Shown one piece after another: positions 46,640 through 54,899 of a DNA stretch of 64,000 bases (the first letter of the stretch is position 1; the number at the start of each line of letters is the position of its first letter). Under the pieces are notes generated by a model. That model worked only from the letters and a program-made list of their open reading frames with translations. It was not told the DNA's origin and made no database searches. Location: contig NZ_JAIQDE010000026.1 of the NCBI RefSeq assembly GCF_020037015.1, positions 88,278 through 152,277 on the forward strand. The letters run 5' to 3'. Both the position numbers and the translations under genes were made by a program. This DNA comes from Corallococcus sp. AS-1-6. Lineage in GTDB: Bacteria > Myxococcota > Myxococcia > Myxococcales > Myxococcaceae.

Positions 46640-46675
46640 AGACGCCCGGTCCCCCGCGTGGGGGACCGGGCGTCT
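46640..46675. terminator. Strong bidirectional terminator, 16-bp stem
   Basis: AGACGCCCGGTCCCCC (46640-46655), loop GCGT, GGGGGACCGGGCGTCT (46660-46675), then GTTCTT. Perfect pairing and a short T-rich tail, between the giant lipoprotein gene and the convergent TetR gene. Confidence 0.85.
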
Positions 46676-46712
46676 GTTCTTCCGGGCCGCCCGGCCCGGT
46701 GGGCTCAGCGCC

Positions 46713-47357
46713 TCAGCCCAGGGGGCCGCGCACGTGGAGGCCGCCGGAGAGGATCATGTCCAGCGACGCCATCAGCGGGTCGTAGCTCACCATGCCGCGG
46801 TACAGGTTGTGGTGCAGCAGGATGCCCAGGTAGCCGCCCATCATCGTGTGGGCCATGTGCACCGGGTCCACCTCCTGCCGGAACTCATTGCGCTTCTGGC
46901 CGTAGCGGATCATCCCCGCCAGCACCGCCACGTAGAGGGAGATCTTCTCGCGCAGCGCCTCCGCCACGCGGTCGTTGGACTCCGCGGACTCGGCGGACAG
47001 CATCCCGAAGAAGATGCCGTATTCGCGGTGGTAGCGCAGGAACTGCGACGTGCGCGACACCACGAACACCAACTGCTCCCGTCCGGACAGGACGCGGCGC
47101 TCGGCGAGCAGCGGCGCGAACTCCATCAGGTAGCGCTGGTGCAGCTCATCGATGGCCGCCAGCAGCAGGTCTTCCTTGGTGGGGAAGTGCCAGTAGAGCG
47201 CGCCCGGAGTCATCCGGATGGCCTTCGCCAGGTCCGACATCGTCGTCGACAGGTAGCCCCGCCGGGCGAACAACGTGATGGCGGCCTCCAGGATTTCGAC
47301 CCGCGTTCGCGCGGCCCGCTCCTGTTTGATTTCGCGCTTCGCAGGTTCCTTGCTCAT
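46713..47357 (-). CDS. TetR-family transcriptional regulator
   Basis: 214 residues. The N-terminal helix-turn-helix is typical: RVEILEAAITLFARRGYLSTTMSDLAKAIRMTPGALYWHFPTKEDLLLAAI (about 19-70). The C-terminal ligand-binding domain is all helical, with ERRVLSGREQLVFVV and HMAHTMMGGYLGILLHH. The ligand and target are unknown. The gene begins 19 nt after the metallophosphoesterase stop codon on the same strand, so it may regulate or accompany that gene. A strong terminator lies after its stop. Confidence 0.92.
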   Translation of the reverse strand: MSKEPAKREIKQERAARTRVEILEAAITLFARRGYLSTTMSDLAKAIRMTPGALYWHFPTKEDLLLAAIDELHQRYLMEFAPLLAERRVLSGREQLVFVVSRTSQFLRYHREYGIFFGMLSAESAESNDRVAEALREKISLYVAVLAGMIRYGQKRNEFRQEVDPVHMAHTMMGGYLGILLHHNLYRGMVSYDPLMASLDMILSGGLHVRGPLG

Positions 47358-47376
47358 TTCCAGGTAAATCTACACC

Positions 47377-48633
47377 TCACGCCAGGAGCGTCACCTTAAC
47401 GATTTCAGACGGAGCGGCGACGCGCAGGGGCGGGCCCCAGAAACCGGTGCCCCGGCTGACATAGAGGTGCTTGTCGCCGTCCTGGAAGAGGCCGGCGTCG
47501 TGCTTCCAGATGGCGGAGACGGCCACGGTGAACGGGAAGAACTGCCCGCCGTGGGTGTGGCCGGACAACTGCAAGCCCATGCCCGCCTTCGCGGCGACAT
47601 CCCAATTGGATGGTTGGTGCGCGAGCAGCACCGCGGCGCGGTCCGGCTGGCGGCCCTGGAGGGCGGCGTCCAGGTTGTAGCCCCGGGGCCCGCTGCGCAT
47701 GGACCAGTCGTCCACGCCCACCAGGTCGAACGCGCCGCCCGCGTCGCCAATCGTCACGTGGCGGTTGCGCAGCACGTTGATGCCCAGCCCGGTGAGCGCG
47801 TCCGCCCAGGTGCTGGCGTTCCAGTAGTACTCGTGGTTGCCGGTGATGAAGTGCGTGCCCGCGCGGGCCTGGAGGTTCTGGAGCGCGGCGACGGAGTGGC
47901 GCAGGTCCGCCACCGTGCCGTCCACCAGGTCGCCGGTGATGGCGACCAGGTCCGGCTTGAGCGCGTTGGCCCGCCGCACCAGCTCGTCCATGAAGCGCCG
48001 CTGGATGACGGGCCCCACGTGGATGTCGCTCATGTGGACAAGGGTGAAGCCATCCAGCGCCCTGGGCAGGCCGGGCAGCCGCACCGCGATCTCGTTGACC
48101 ACGGGCGGATGGAAGGCGCTCCACATGCCGTAGCCCGTGAGGCCGCCCGCCGCGAGCACCGCGCCGCCCGCGGTGGCCCGGGCGAGGAACCTGCGGCGCT
48201 CTTCATCCACGGGGGGCACGTGGGAATGCGCGGGCGGCACGGTGACGGCCAGGTCCGCCAGCGACGGCGGCGCGGCGGGGTCCGGCGCGGGCGTGGCGAG
48301 CGGCGCGGCGACGCCCCGGTGGCCTCGCGTGCGCGCCACGAGCCAGCGCACCGCGCCCATCAGCACCAGGAAGAGCAGCAGGTAGACGGCGACGCCCATC
48401 CACGTCCACGCGAACACCGCGACGATGAACGCGGAGGGGATGATGCGCGTCACCACCCAGGACAGCAGCAGCGGCACGCACAGCGCCGTCAGCAGCACCT
48501 TGCCAGTCGCGCGCCAGGCTCGGCTCGTGGACGTGTCACGGAAGAGGCGCCGGTACAGGTAGACGTGGACCCAGACCGACGCGACGCTGACGAGGAGGAT
48601 GAACAGGATGATGCGCAACGGGCTTTCCACCAT
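47377..48633 (-). CDS. Membrane-anchored metallophosphoesterase (YkuE-like)
   Basis: 418 residues. Three to four TM helices occupy about 5-100. A linker of Ala/Pro follows, then an internal twin-arginine-like motif ERRRFLARATAGGAVLAAGG near 150-170. The phosphoesterase core comprises VHMSDIHVGPV (D and H ligands), ITGDLVDG, GNHEYYW, LLAHQPSNW and LSGHTHGGQFFPF near the end. YkuE-type enzymes are exported and cleave phosphoesters of UDP-sugars or lipids. The Tat-like motif sits after the membrane helices, an odd position. The ATG at 48633 fits the first helix; the longer frame upstream is not supported. Confidence 0.88.
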   Translation of the reverse strand: MVESPLRIILFILLVSVASVWVHVYLYRRLFRDTSTSRAWRATGKVLLTALCVPLLLSWVVTRIIPSAFIVAVFAWTWMGVAVYLLLFLVLMGAVRWLVARTRGHRGVAAPLATPAPDPAAPPSLADLAVTVPPAHSHVPPVDEERRRFLARATAGGAVLAAGGLTGYGMWSAFHPPVVNEIAVRLPGLPRALDGFTLVHMSDIHVGPVIQRRFMDELVRRANALKPDLVAITGDLVDGTVADLRHSVAALQNLQARAGTHFITGNHEYYWNASTWADALTGLGINVLRNRHVTIGDAGGAFDLVGVDDWSMRSGPRGYNLDAALQGRQPDRAAVLLAHQPSNWDVAAKAGMGLQLSGHTHGGQFFPFTVAVSAIWKHDAGLFQDGDKHLYVSRGTGFWGPPLRVAAPSEIVKVTLLA

Positions 48634-48727
48634 GGGAGGCCCATCCTCGCGCGCGCGCGCCCCGGCGCAACCGGCATGCGCGTGAAGAAGCGTGAAGCGG
48701 GCCGGGAGCCCGGCGTCCGGTACCCGG

Positions 48728-49336
48728 CTACTTGCGGGTGGTGCCCAGCGCGGCGCCGATCTGCTGCCACTCCTGGGCGTAGGTGCCACGGGAGAAGGCG
48801 CGCAGGTCGTCGCCGGTCACCGTGCCCCGGGAGAGCGCCGTGTCGAGCGCCTTCACGATGGCGTTCTTGTGCGGCTGCTCGACGTACGGGTTGTCCTCAC
48901 GGAAGACCTCGCCGAAGAGCGTCTCCAGGCGGCCGTCCTGCTTCAGCCGCTCCACGATGCGGTTCTGCGACACGGGCGCGTCCGCGTGCGCGTGCAGCAT
49001 GGCGGAGGCGATGCCGCTCTGCGCGTCCGCGTCCGGGAACTCCTCCAGCAGCCCCAGCTCCATGTCCGCCTGGGCGATGGACTCCGCGTCCGCCGGCGAG
49101 GGCGGGGCCTTCACGGCCGGCGTCTGCGCGGGCGTGGGGCGGGAGGAAGCAGGGGCGGGGCGCGCGGGCTCGAAGTCGCTGCGGCCCTGGAAGGAGCGCA
49201 CGTTGGCGTTGGCGGGCGTCCGGCCCTGCGCGGCCCCCGGCTTCGTGTCGCGCGTGACGTCGCTCCGCTCGGACCGCTCGAACTCCGAGCGCTTCGGGGG
49301 AAGGGACGGGCGGTTGCCACCATCGACGCGAGACAT
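48728..49336 (-). CDS. Hypothetical protein with disordered N-half and helical C-half
   Basis: 202 residues from ATG 49336 (MSRVDGGNRPSLPPKRSEF). The first 90 residues are Pro/Ala/Arg/Ser-rich and probably disordered. The rest is helical and acidic (ADMELGLLEEFPDADAQSG, RIVERLKQDGRLETLFGEVF, YVEQPHKNAIVKALDTALSRGTVTGDDLRAFSRG). Repeated VDG and PP motifs suggest a secreted or effector-like protein, but there is no signal peptide. No family recognised. Confidence 0.6.
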   Translation of the reverse strand: MSRVDGGNRPSLPPKRSEFERSERSDVTRDTKPGAAQGRTPANANVRSFQGRSDFEPARPAPASSRPTPAQTPAVKAPPSPADAESIAQADMELGLLEEFPDADAQSGIASAMLHAHADAPVSQNRIVERLKQDGRLETLFGEVFREDNPYVEQPHKNAIVKALDTALSRGTVTGDDLRAFSRGTYAQEWQQIGAALGTTRK

Positions 49337-49593
49337 GAGGGGACTCCAAGCGCGGGGGAAGGCCCGTCGCGGTACTCGCGCCGGGTTGCGCACCTACATC
49401 CGTTATCGGTCCGTCCTTCCCCCGGGTTGCGTAGCCCCCCGGTCCACAAGCCCCGCCCGGCCGCCCGCCTGCCGCGTCACGGGGCCCTCCCAATCCTGGA
49501 TCATCCGGCCTTGGCCGCCTTCTGGATGAGCCAACCCCTTGATTCCAGGGGGCTTTCATCCTGGACGGAAATCCGGCGCTTCGCCGCGACGCG

Positions 49594-50646
49594 TCACCCG
49601 GCGGGCGAGAAGATTTCTTCCAGGCCGGCCGGGAGGCTCGCCTGCCACGCGGGGTAATTATGGCCTCCGCTGTAGGGCCGGTACGTGGCGCGGTGCCCGG
49701 CCGCCTGGAGGAGGGGCAGGAGGCGCTGGTTGCCGTCCTGGAGGCCCTCGAAGCGGCCGCAGTCCATCCAGACGTGGAGCGGCGGCTGGCCGGTGCGCCG
49801 GGCCAGGTCGAAGACGACCATGTCGGTGCCTTCGATGGAGAAGGCGCCGGACTGGGACAGGACGCGGCCGAAGACGCGTGGCAGGCGCTGGGCCGCGTAG
49901 AGCGCCATCAGGCCGCCCAGCGACGAGCCCAGCACCGCGTGCGCGCCCGGCGTGCGCTGCTCATCCACCAGCGGCAGGTGCTCGCGGGCCAGCGGGAGCA
50001 CGCGCTGGTGCAGGAAGGCCACGGTGGCCTCGCTGCACGCGTACTCGGTGGTGCGGGCCGGGCCGCCGTTGGACACGAAGGCCATGGCCACCGCGCGCAT
50101 GCGGCCCGCGGCGACGAGGTTGTCCACCACCACGGGCAGTTGGATGCGCCGGAGGTAGTCGTCGCCGTCCAGCACCACCAGGAGCGGCACGGGGCCCTTC
50201 ACGGGCGACGCGTAGAGGGCCACCGCGCGCTTGGTGCCCACGGCCCACTCGTGCGTCGCCACCGCGTGGCGCGTCACGCGGCCCTTCGGCACGTTCCGGA
50301 TGCGCCTGCCTGGCGGGGTCGCTTCGCCCTTCGGCATCCAGAAGCAGTGGTTGAAGCCGCCGAAGCCGTTGTCGGAGCGGCGCGGGTTGAAGGCGTCGCG
50401 CACGCGGCGGCCCTTCGCGTCCTGGAGCGCGTATTCGACGTAGGCGTCCTCGGGCAGCGCCAGCGAGCGCGCCCACAGCCCCTTGCCCACGCGCTCCAGC
50501 GGCAGGGGCGTGCCGCGCCAGTCCTGGAAGTCCCCCTGGAGGAAGACGGGGCGGGGGCCCTTCCACACGAAGGTGGCGGTGTCTCCGTCGATGAGCGGCG
50601 TGCCCTCCTTGCGCGCGCGGGCTTCCAGCGTCCGGGTGTCGTCCAT
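49594..50646 (-). CDS. Fes-like esterase with N-terminal glycogen-binding-like domain
   Basis: 350 residues. An N-terminal E-set/CBM48-like domain (DGDTATFVWKGPRPVFLQGDFQDW, YVEYALQDAKGRRVRDAFNP) is followed by the alpha/beta-hydrolase domain of esterase D or enterochelin-esterase type: VPLLVVLDGDDYLRR, the nucleophile elbow LGSSLGGLMALYAA (near 228-241), VWMDCGRFEGLQDGN and the late His in SGGHNYPAW. Such enzymes hydrolyse siderophore trilactones or other esters; here the substrate is unknown. No signal peptide. It follows the TIGR01777 gene by 21 nt on the minus strand. Confidence 0.85.
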   Translation of the reverse strand: MDDTRTLEARARKEGTPLIDGDTATFVWKGPRPVFLQGDFQDWRGTPLPLERVGKGLWARSLALPEDAYVEYALQDAKGRRVRDAFNPRRSDNGFGGFNHCFWMPKGEATPPGRRIRNVPKGRVTRHAVATHEWAVGTKRAVALYASPVKGPVPLLVVLDGDDYLRRIQLPVVVDNLVAAGRMRAVAMAFVSNGGPARTTEYACSEATVAFLHQRVLPLAREHLPLVDEQRTPGAHAVLGSSLGGLMALYAAQRLPRVFGRVLSQSGAFSIEGTDMVVFDLARRTGQPPLHVWMDCGRFEGLQDGNQRLLPLLQAAGHRATYRPYSGGHNYPAWQASLPAGLEEIFSPAG

Positions 50647-50667
50647 GCGTGGCTCGCTCCGTGGGGG

Positions 50668-51576
50668 TCAGGGGGACAGCAGGTCGCGCAGCGCGCCGGT
50701 CAGGTCGGGGTGGCGGAACTGGAAGCCCGCCTCCAGCGCGCGCCGGGGCATCACCCGCTGGCCCTCCAGCGCCACGCGCGCCATCTCCCCGAAGCGCGCC
50801 CTGAGGACCAGGCCCGGCACCGTCAGCGCCGCGGGCCGCTCCAGCACCGCGCCCAGCGTGTGCGCGAAGGTCGCGTTGGTGACGGGCTCCGGCGACGTGG
50901 CGTTCACCGGGCCGGACAGCGTGGGGTGCTCCAGCGCGAAGCGCATCAACTGGAAGAGGTCTTCCCTGTGCACCCAGCTCACGTACTGCTGGCCGTGGCC
51001 CACCTTCGCGCCCGCGCCCATGCGGAACACCGGCAGCATCCGGTGCAGCACGCCGCCCGCCGGGTGCAGCACCACGCCGATGCGCAGGCGCACCGTGCGG
51101 ATGCCCGCTCCTTCCGCGCGCAGGGCCTCCGCCTCCCAGCCCTGGCACACGTGGGCGAGGAAGTCGTCGCCGGGCGCGTCCTCCTCCGTCAGCGTCTGCC
51201 CCGCCCGGGCGCCGCCGTAGAAGCCCACCGCCGACGCGCAGACGAAGTGCCGCACGGTGCCCGCCTGCTTCATGGCCTCCACCAGCACGTGCGTGCCCTC
51301 CACGCGGCTCTGGTGGATGCGGTGCTTCGCCTCGTGTGTCCAACGTTGGTCCACCGGCTCCCCGGCCAGGTGCACCACCCCCTCCGCGCCCGCGAGCGCG
51401 TCCGGCGACAGCGGCGTGCTCCCGTCGAAGTAGGAGCCCGTCACCCCGGCGGGCAGCCGGCCGAGCGCGTGTTCCACGTTCCGGCTGAGCACGTGCACCG
51501 TGTGGCCGGCCTCCAACAAACCTTGAACAAGGCCTGGACCGAGGAAGCCGGTGGCGCCCGTGCAGGTCACCCTCAA
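50668..51576 (-). CDS. NAD(P)-dependent epimerase-like protein, TIGR01777/YfcH family
   Basis: 302 residues. Rossmann motif VTCTGATGFLGPGLVQGLL at 4-21, VVHLAGEPVDQRWTHEAKHRIHQSRVEGTHVLVEAM (about 64-100) and the C-terminal DUF1731-like segment (PALTVPGLVLRARFGEMARVALEGQRVMPRRALEAGFQFRHPDL). This order is specific for the YfcH family; its function is unsettled. It overlaps the upstream secreted protein gene by 4 nt and precedes the esterase gene, so the three likely form one transcript. Confidence 0.9.
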   Translation of the reverse strand: MRVTCTGATGFLGPGLVQGLLEAGHTVHVLSRNVEHALGRLPAGVTGSYFDGSTPLSPDALAGAEGVVHLAGEPVDQRWTHEAKHRIHQSRVEGTHVLVEAMKQAGTVRHFVCASAVGFYGGARAGQTLTEEDAPGDDFLAHVCQGWEAEALRAEGAGIRTVRLRIGVVLHPAGGVLHRMLPVFRMGAGAKVGHGQQYVSWVHREDLFQLMRFALEHPTLSGPVNATSPEPVTNATFAHTLGAVLERPAALTVPGLVLRARFGEMARVALEGQRVMPRRALEAGFQFRHPDLTGALRDLLSP

Positions 51577-52136
51577 GGGTGGACCTCCTTCTCCCGCTCC
51601 GCGGTCAGGTCCTGGCCCACCAACTGGCTCAGCGCGGTGAAGAAGCGGGCCTGCTCCTCCGGCTTCATGCGGCCGGAGTGGCGGTAGACCGGCGTGCCCT
51701 CCGCGTCCAGGAGCATCACCGTGGACGTCTTGGTGGGCAGCTTCAGGGGCGCCTGGCCCAGCGTGCCCTTCAGGTCCACCAGGATGGGCACGCCTGCCTT
51801 CTTCTCCTCGTCACGCACGTACGACAGGGCGATCTCCCGCGCGGGAAAGAAGTCGTATTTCTCCAGGTTCGCCACCGCGACCACGAACGCGCTCTCCAGC
51901 AGGCCGCGCTCGCGTCCCCGGTTGAACAGCTCTGCCTTCAACGACGCGTTGAGTGTCGTGGAGTCCTTGTCCTCGTAGAAGAGGATGACGGGTTTCCCAC
52001 GCCAGCGCGCCAGTTGGGTCCGCTCTCCACTGGAGGTGCTTAACGTCGCGTCCACGGGCTCCGGCTCCGGAGGGGCGCCGCCCGCGCTCCCCGCCGCCAG
52101 GGTCACCGTCAACGCGCCTGCGATCCACGCCTTCAT
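51573..52136 (-). CDS. Secreted thioredoxin-like protein, YtfJ-like, without a CxxC
   Basis: 187 residues. A signal peptide (about 1-20, MKAWIAGALTVTLAAGSAG) is followed by a redoxin-type fold: LARWRGKPVILFYEDKDSTTLNASLKAEL, VVAVANLEKYDFFPAREIALSYV, and KTSTVMLLDAEGTPVYRHSGRM. No catalytic CxxC pair is present, so it is not a classical oxidoreductase. Its divergent partner is the carotenoid operon; the 125-bp gap holds both promoters. Its stop overlaps the next gene start by 4 nt. Confidence 0.8.
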   Translation of the reverse strand: MKAWIAGALTVTLAAGSAGGAPPEPEPVDATLSTSSGERTQLARWRGKPVILFYEDKDSTTLNASLKAELFNRGRERGLLESAFVVAVANLEKYDFFPAREIALSYVRDEEKKAGVPILVDLKGTLGQAPLKLPTKTSTVMLLDAEGTPVYRHSGRMKPEEQARFFTALSQLVGQDLTAEREKEVHP

Positions 52137-52153
52137 TGGGAGTCTCCGTGTAC

Positions 52154-52171
52154 AAGGTTTTTGCAAACCTT
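52154..52171. promoter_or_regulatory. Palindrome, candidate CarA/CarH operator
   Basis: AAGGTTT (52154-52160), spacer TTGC, AAACCTT (52165-52171): a perfect 7-bp-arm inverted repeat ending 10 nt before the TTGACA of the carotenoid promoter. A further CCTT at 52180-52183 may be part of a second half-site that overlaps the -35. In Myxococcus xanthus CarA binds a bipartite operator just upstream of and overlapping the -35 of the same operon. The match is by position and symmetry, not by recalled operator sequence. Confidence 0.65.
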
Positions 52172-52181
52172 AGACATAGCC

Positions 52182-52211
52182 TTGACAATCTCTGGACGCA
52201 AACGCTACCTC
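52182..52211 (+). promoter_or_regulatory. Promoter of the carotenoid operon
   Basis: TTGACA at 52182-52187 is a consensus -35 for a housekeeping sigma factor. With an 18-bp spacer, TACCTC at 52206-52211 is the best -10 (CTACCT would give 17). The first gene starts at 52262 after a leader of about 45 nt. The -10 is poor, as expected of a controlled promoter. Confidence 0.65.
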
Positions 52212-52261
52212 TAGGGGCGAAGGCTGCTGCCGCCGTGCTCCCGACTTCGGAGATCCGCTGT

Positions 52262-53350
52262 ATGGCCACCCTGCTTTCCAACGTGCAGCAGACCTCCGCC
52301 GGAGCCGCCCCCCCTGAACACGCCTGGCTGCAGCTCGTGCAGGCGCAGGTGGAGGCCGCGCTCGCCCAGTTGTTCGAGCTGCCGGACGAACAAGCCCTGG
52401 ACGCACGTTGGACACACGCGGCGGCGCAGGCGAGGGCCTATGCGCTGCGGCCGGCGAAGCGGCTGAGGCCGGCGCTGGTGCTGGCGGGGCACGGGCTGGC
52501 GCGCGAGAGCACCGCGGTGCCGCCGGGGCTGTGGCGCTTCGCCGCGGGGCTGGAGCTGTTGCACACGTTCCTGCTCATCCACGACGACGTGGCGGATCAG
52601 GCGGAGCTGCGGCGGGGCGGGCCGGTGCTGCACCGGATGCTGGCCCCGGGCCGCCCGGGCGAGGACCTGGCGGTGGTGATGGGGGACCACCTCTTCGCGC
52701 GCTCGCTGGAGGCGATGCTGGAGTCGGGGCTGGCGGGCGCGTCCAGCGTGGCGCGCTACTACCTGGGCGTGTGCCGGCACACGGCCGCCGGGCAGTACCT
52801 GGACCTGGACCTGGCGCGCGTGCCGCTGGCGGAGATGTCGCTCTTCCAGACGCTGCGCGTGGCGCACCTCAAGACGGCGCGCTACGGCTTCTGCGCCCCG
52901 CTGGTGTGCGGCGCGATGCTGGGCGGCGCGGACGCGGGGCTCCTGGAGGGCCTGGAGCGGGTGGGGCGCTCGGTGGGGCTCGCGTACCAGTTGCGCGACG
53001 ACCTCATCGGCCTGTTCGGCGACGCGGCCGTGGCGGGCAAGGCCTCCGACGGCGACTTCACGCAGGCCAAGCGCACCTTCCCGGTGGTGGCCGCGTACGT
53101 GCGCGCCACGCCCGCGGGCCGCGAGGAGCTGGAGCGGCTGTGGGCGCTGCCGGTGGAGCGCAAGGACGACGCGGCGCTCGCCCGCGCGCGGGAGCTGGTG
53201 GAGCACTTCGGCGGCCGGGCGGCGTGTGAGCGCGCGGTGGAGCGGGCGTCGCGTTCGGCGCGGCGGAGCCTGCAGGCGCTGCCCAACCCCCATGGCCTGA
53301 GGGACCTGCTGGACTCCCTCATCACCCGGCTGTCGCGCCGCGCTTCCTGA
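52262..53350 (+). CDS. crtE: Geranylgeranyl diphosphate synthase
   Basis: 362 residues from ATG 52262. The first aspartate-rich motif is FLLIHDDVADQ (Asp108, 109 and 112) and the second is QLRDDLIGLFGD near 245-256, as in prenyl diphosphate synthases. KRLRPALVL near 67-75 binds the isoprenyl diphosphate. It makes C20 geranylgeranyl diphosphate, the precursor of phytoene. First gene in the operon, 10 nt before crtI. The in-frame sequence upstream from 52136 overlaps the promoter and is not translated. Confidence 0.92.
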   Translation: MATLLSNVQQTSAGAAPPEHAWLQLVQAQVEAALAQLFELPDEQALDARWTHAAAQARAYALRPAKRLRPALVLAGHGLARESTAVPPGLWRFAAGLELLHTFLLIHDDVADQAELRRGGPVLHRMLAPGRPGEDLAVVMGDHLFARSLEAMLESGLAGASSVARYYLGVCRHTAAGQYLDLDLARVPLAEMSLFQTLRVAHLKTARYGFCAPLVCGAMLGGADAGLLEGLERVGRSVGLAYQLRDDLIGLFGDAAVAGKASDGDFTQAKRTFPVVAAYVRATPAGREELERLWALPVERKDDAALARARELVEHFGGRAACERAVERASRSARRSLQALPNPHGLRDLLDSLITRLSRRAS

Positions 53351-53360
53351 GGACACCGTC

Positions 53361-54899
53361 ATGAGCGCACAGGGCAAGCGGGTGGTGGTGGTGGGCGCGG
53401 GGGTGGGCGGACTGGCCGCGGCGGCGAGGCTCGCGCGGCAGGGCTTCGACGTCCAGGTCTTCGAGAAGACGCACGGCCCGGGTGGCCGGTGCAACCAGCT
53501 CCGGGTGGACGGGTTCACCTGGGACGTGGGCCCCACCATCGTGCTGATGCCGGAGGTGTTCGAGGAGACCTTCCGCGCGCTGGGCCGCCGCATCGAGGAC
53601 TACCTCACGCTGGTGCGGTGCGACCCGAACTACCGGGTGCACTTCCGCGACGGCTCGGACGTCACCTTCACGTCCGAGCTGTGCACCATGGGCCGTGAGC
53701 TGGAGCGAATCGAGCCGGGGTGCTTCCAGCGCTACCTGGCCTTCATGGCGCAGGGCCGCGAGCAGTACCGCATCAGCCTGGACCACTTCGTGGGCCGCAA
53801 CTTCAACGGCGTGAGCGACTACTTCTCCCCCGGCGTGCTGGCGAAGATCTTCAAGGCGCGCGCGCACCGCCGCATGTACGCGGACGTCAGCCGCTACTTC
53901 CAGGACGACCGGCTGCGCGCGGCGATGACGTTCCAGACCATGTACCTGGGCGTGTCCCCCTTCGAGTCGCCCGCGGTGTACGGCCTGCTGCCCTTCACGG
54001 AGCTGGGCGTGGGCATCTGGTTCCCCAAGGGCGGCCTGTACGCCATCCCGCTCGCGCTGGAGCGGCTGGCGCGCGAGGAGGGCGTGACGCTGCACTACGG
54101 CCAGGCGGTGGAGCGCATCCTCACCGAGGGCGGGCGCACCACGGGCGTGCGGCTCGCGGGCGGCGAGGTGGTGGCCGCGGACGCCGTGCTGTGCAACGCG
54201 GACCTGCCGTACGCGTACGAGAAGCTGCTGGATCCGAAGGACGCGCCGTTCAAGCGGGGGGAGAAGCTGCGCTTCACCTCCAGCGGCTACATGCTCTACC
54301 TGGGCATGAAGAAGAAGGTGCCGGGCCTGCTGCACCACAACGTGATGTTCGGCCGGGACTACGCGGGCTCGTTCGACGACATCTTCCAGCGCTTCCGCGT
54401 GCCGGAGGACCCCAGCTTCTACATCAACGTGCCCTCGCGCACGGACCCGTCGCTGGCGCCGGAGGGGAAGGACTCGCTCTACGTGCTGGTGCCGGTGCCG
54501 CACCAGCACGCGGACCTGGACTGGAAGGTGGAGGGCCCCAAGGTGCGCGCGAAGGTGTTCCAGCGCATGGCGGAGCTGGGCTACCCGGACCTGGAGAAGG
54601 ACATCGAGGTGGAGCGCGTCTTCACCCCGGATGACTGGGCGGGCACGTACAACCTGGCGCGCGGGAGCGCGTTCGGGCTGGCGCAGAACTTCTTCCAGAT
54701 TGGCCCCTTCCGTCCGGCCAACGTGGACCCCCGCGTGAAGAACCTCTTCTTCGTGGGCGCCTCCACGCAGCCGGGCACGGGGCTTCCCACGGTGCTCATC
54801 TCCGCGCGGCTCGTCACCGAGCGACTGACGGAGTGGGCGCACAAGCAGGGCGTGGCGCTGTCGCCTCGCGCGGGCGCCCCGGTGGAGGTGGCGGCATGA
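53361..54899 (+). CDS. crtI: Phytoene desaturase
   Basis: 512 residues. The FAD-binding VVVVGAGVGGLAAAARLA (8-25), then FEKTHGPGGRCNQLRVDGFTWDVGPTIVLMPEVF, is the standard CrtI N-terminus, and the C-terminus NLFFVGASTQPGTGLPTVLISARLV carries the conserved PGTGLP signature. It introduces double bases into phytoene to give neurosporene or lycopene. In Myxococcus xanthus this operon copy (CrtIa) works with an unlinked second desaturase, so the step range here is uncertain. The stop overlaps the crtB start (ATGA). Confidence 0.93.
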   Translation: MSAQGKRVVVVGAGVGGLAAAARLARQGFDVQVFEKTHGPGGRCNQLRVDGFTWDVGPTIVLMPEVFEETFRALGRRIEDYLTLVRCDPNYRVHFRDGSDVTFTSELCTMGRELERIEPGCFQRYLAFMAQGREQYRISLDHFVGRNFNGVSDYFSPGVLAKIFKARAHRRMYADVSRYFQDDRLRAAMTFQTMYLGVSPFESPAVYGLLPFTELGVGIWFPKGGLYAIPLALERLAREEGVTLHYGQAVERILTEGGRTTGVRLAGGEVVAADAVLCNADLPYAYEKLLDPKDAPFKRGEKLRFTSSGYMLYLGMKKKVPGLLHHNVMFGRDYAGSFDDIFQRFRVPEDPSFYINVPSRTDPSLAPEGKDSLYVLVPVPHQHADLDWKVEGPKVRAKVFQRMAELGYPDLEKDIEVERVFTPDDWAGTYNLARGSAFGLAQNFFQIGPFRPANVDPRVKNLFFVGASTQPGTGLPTVLISARLVTERLTEWAHKQGVALSPRAGAPVEVAA

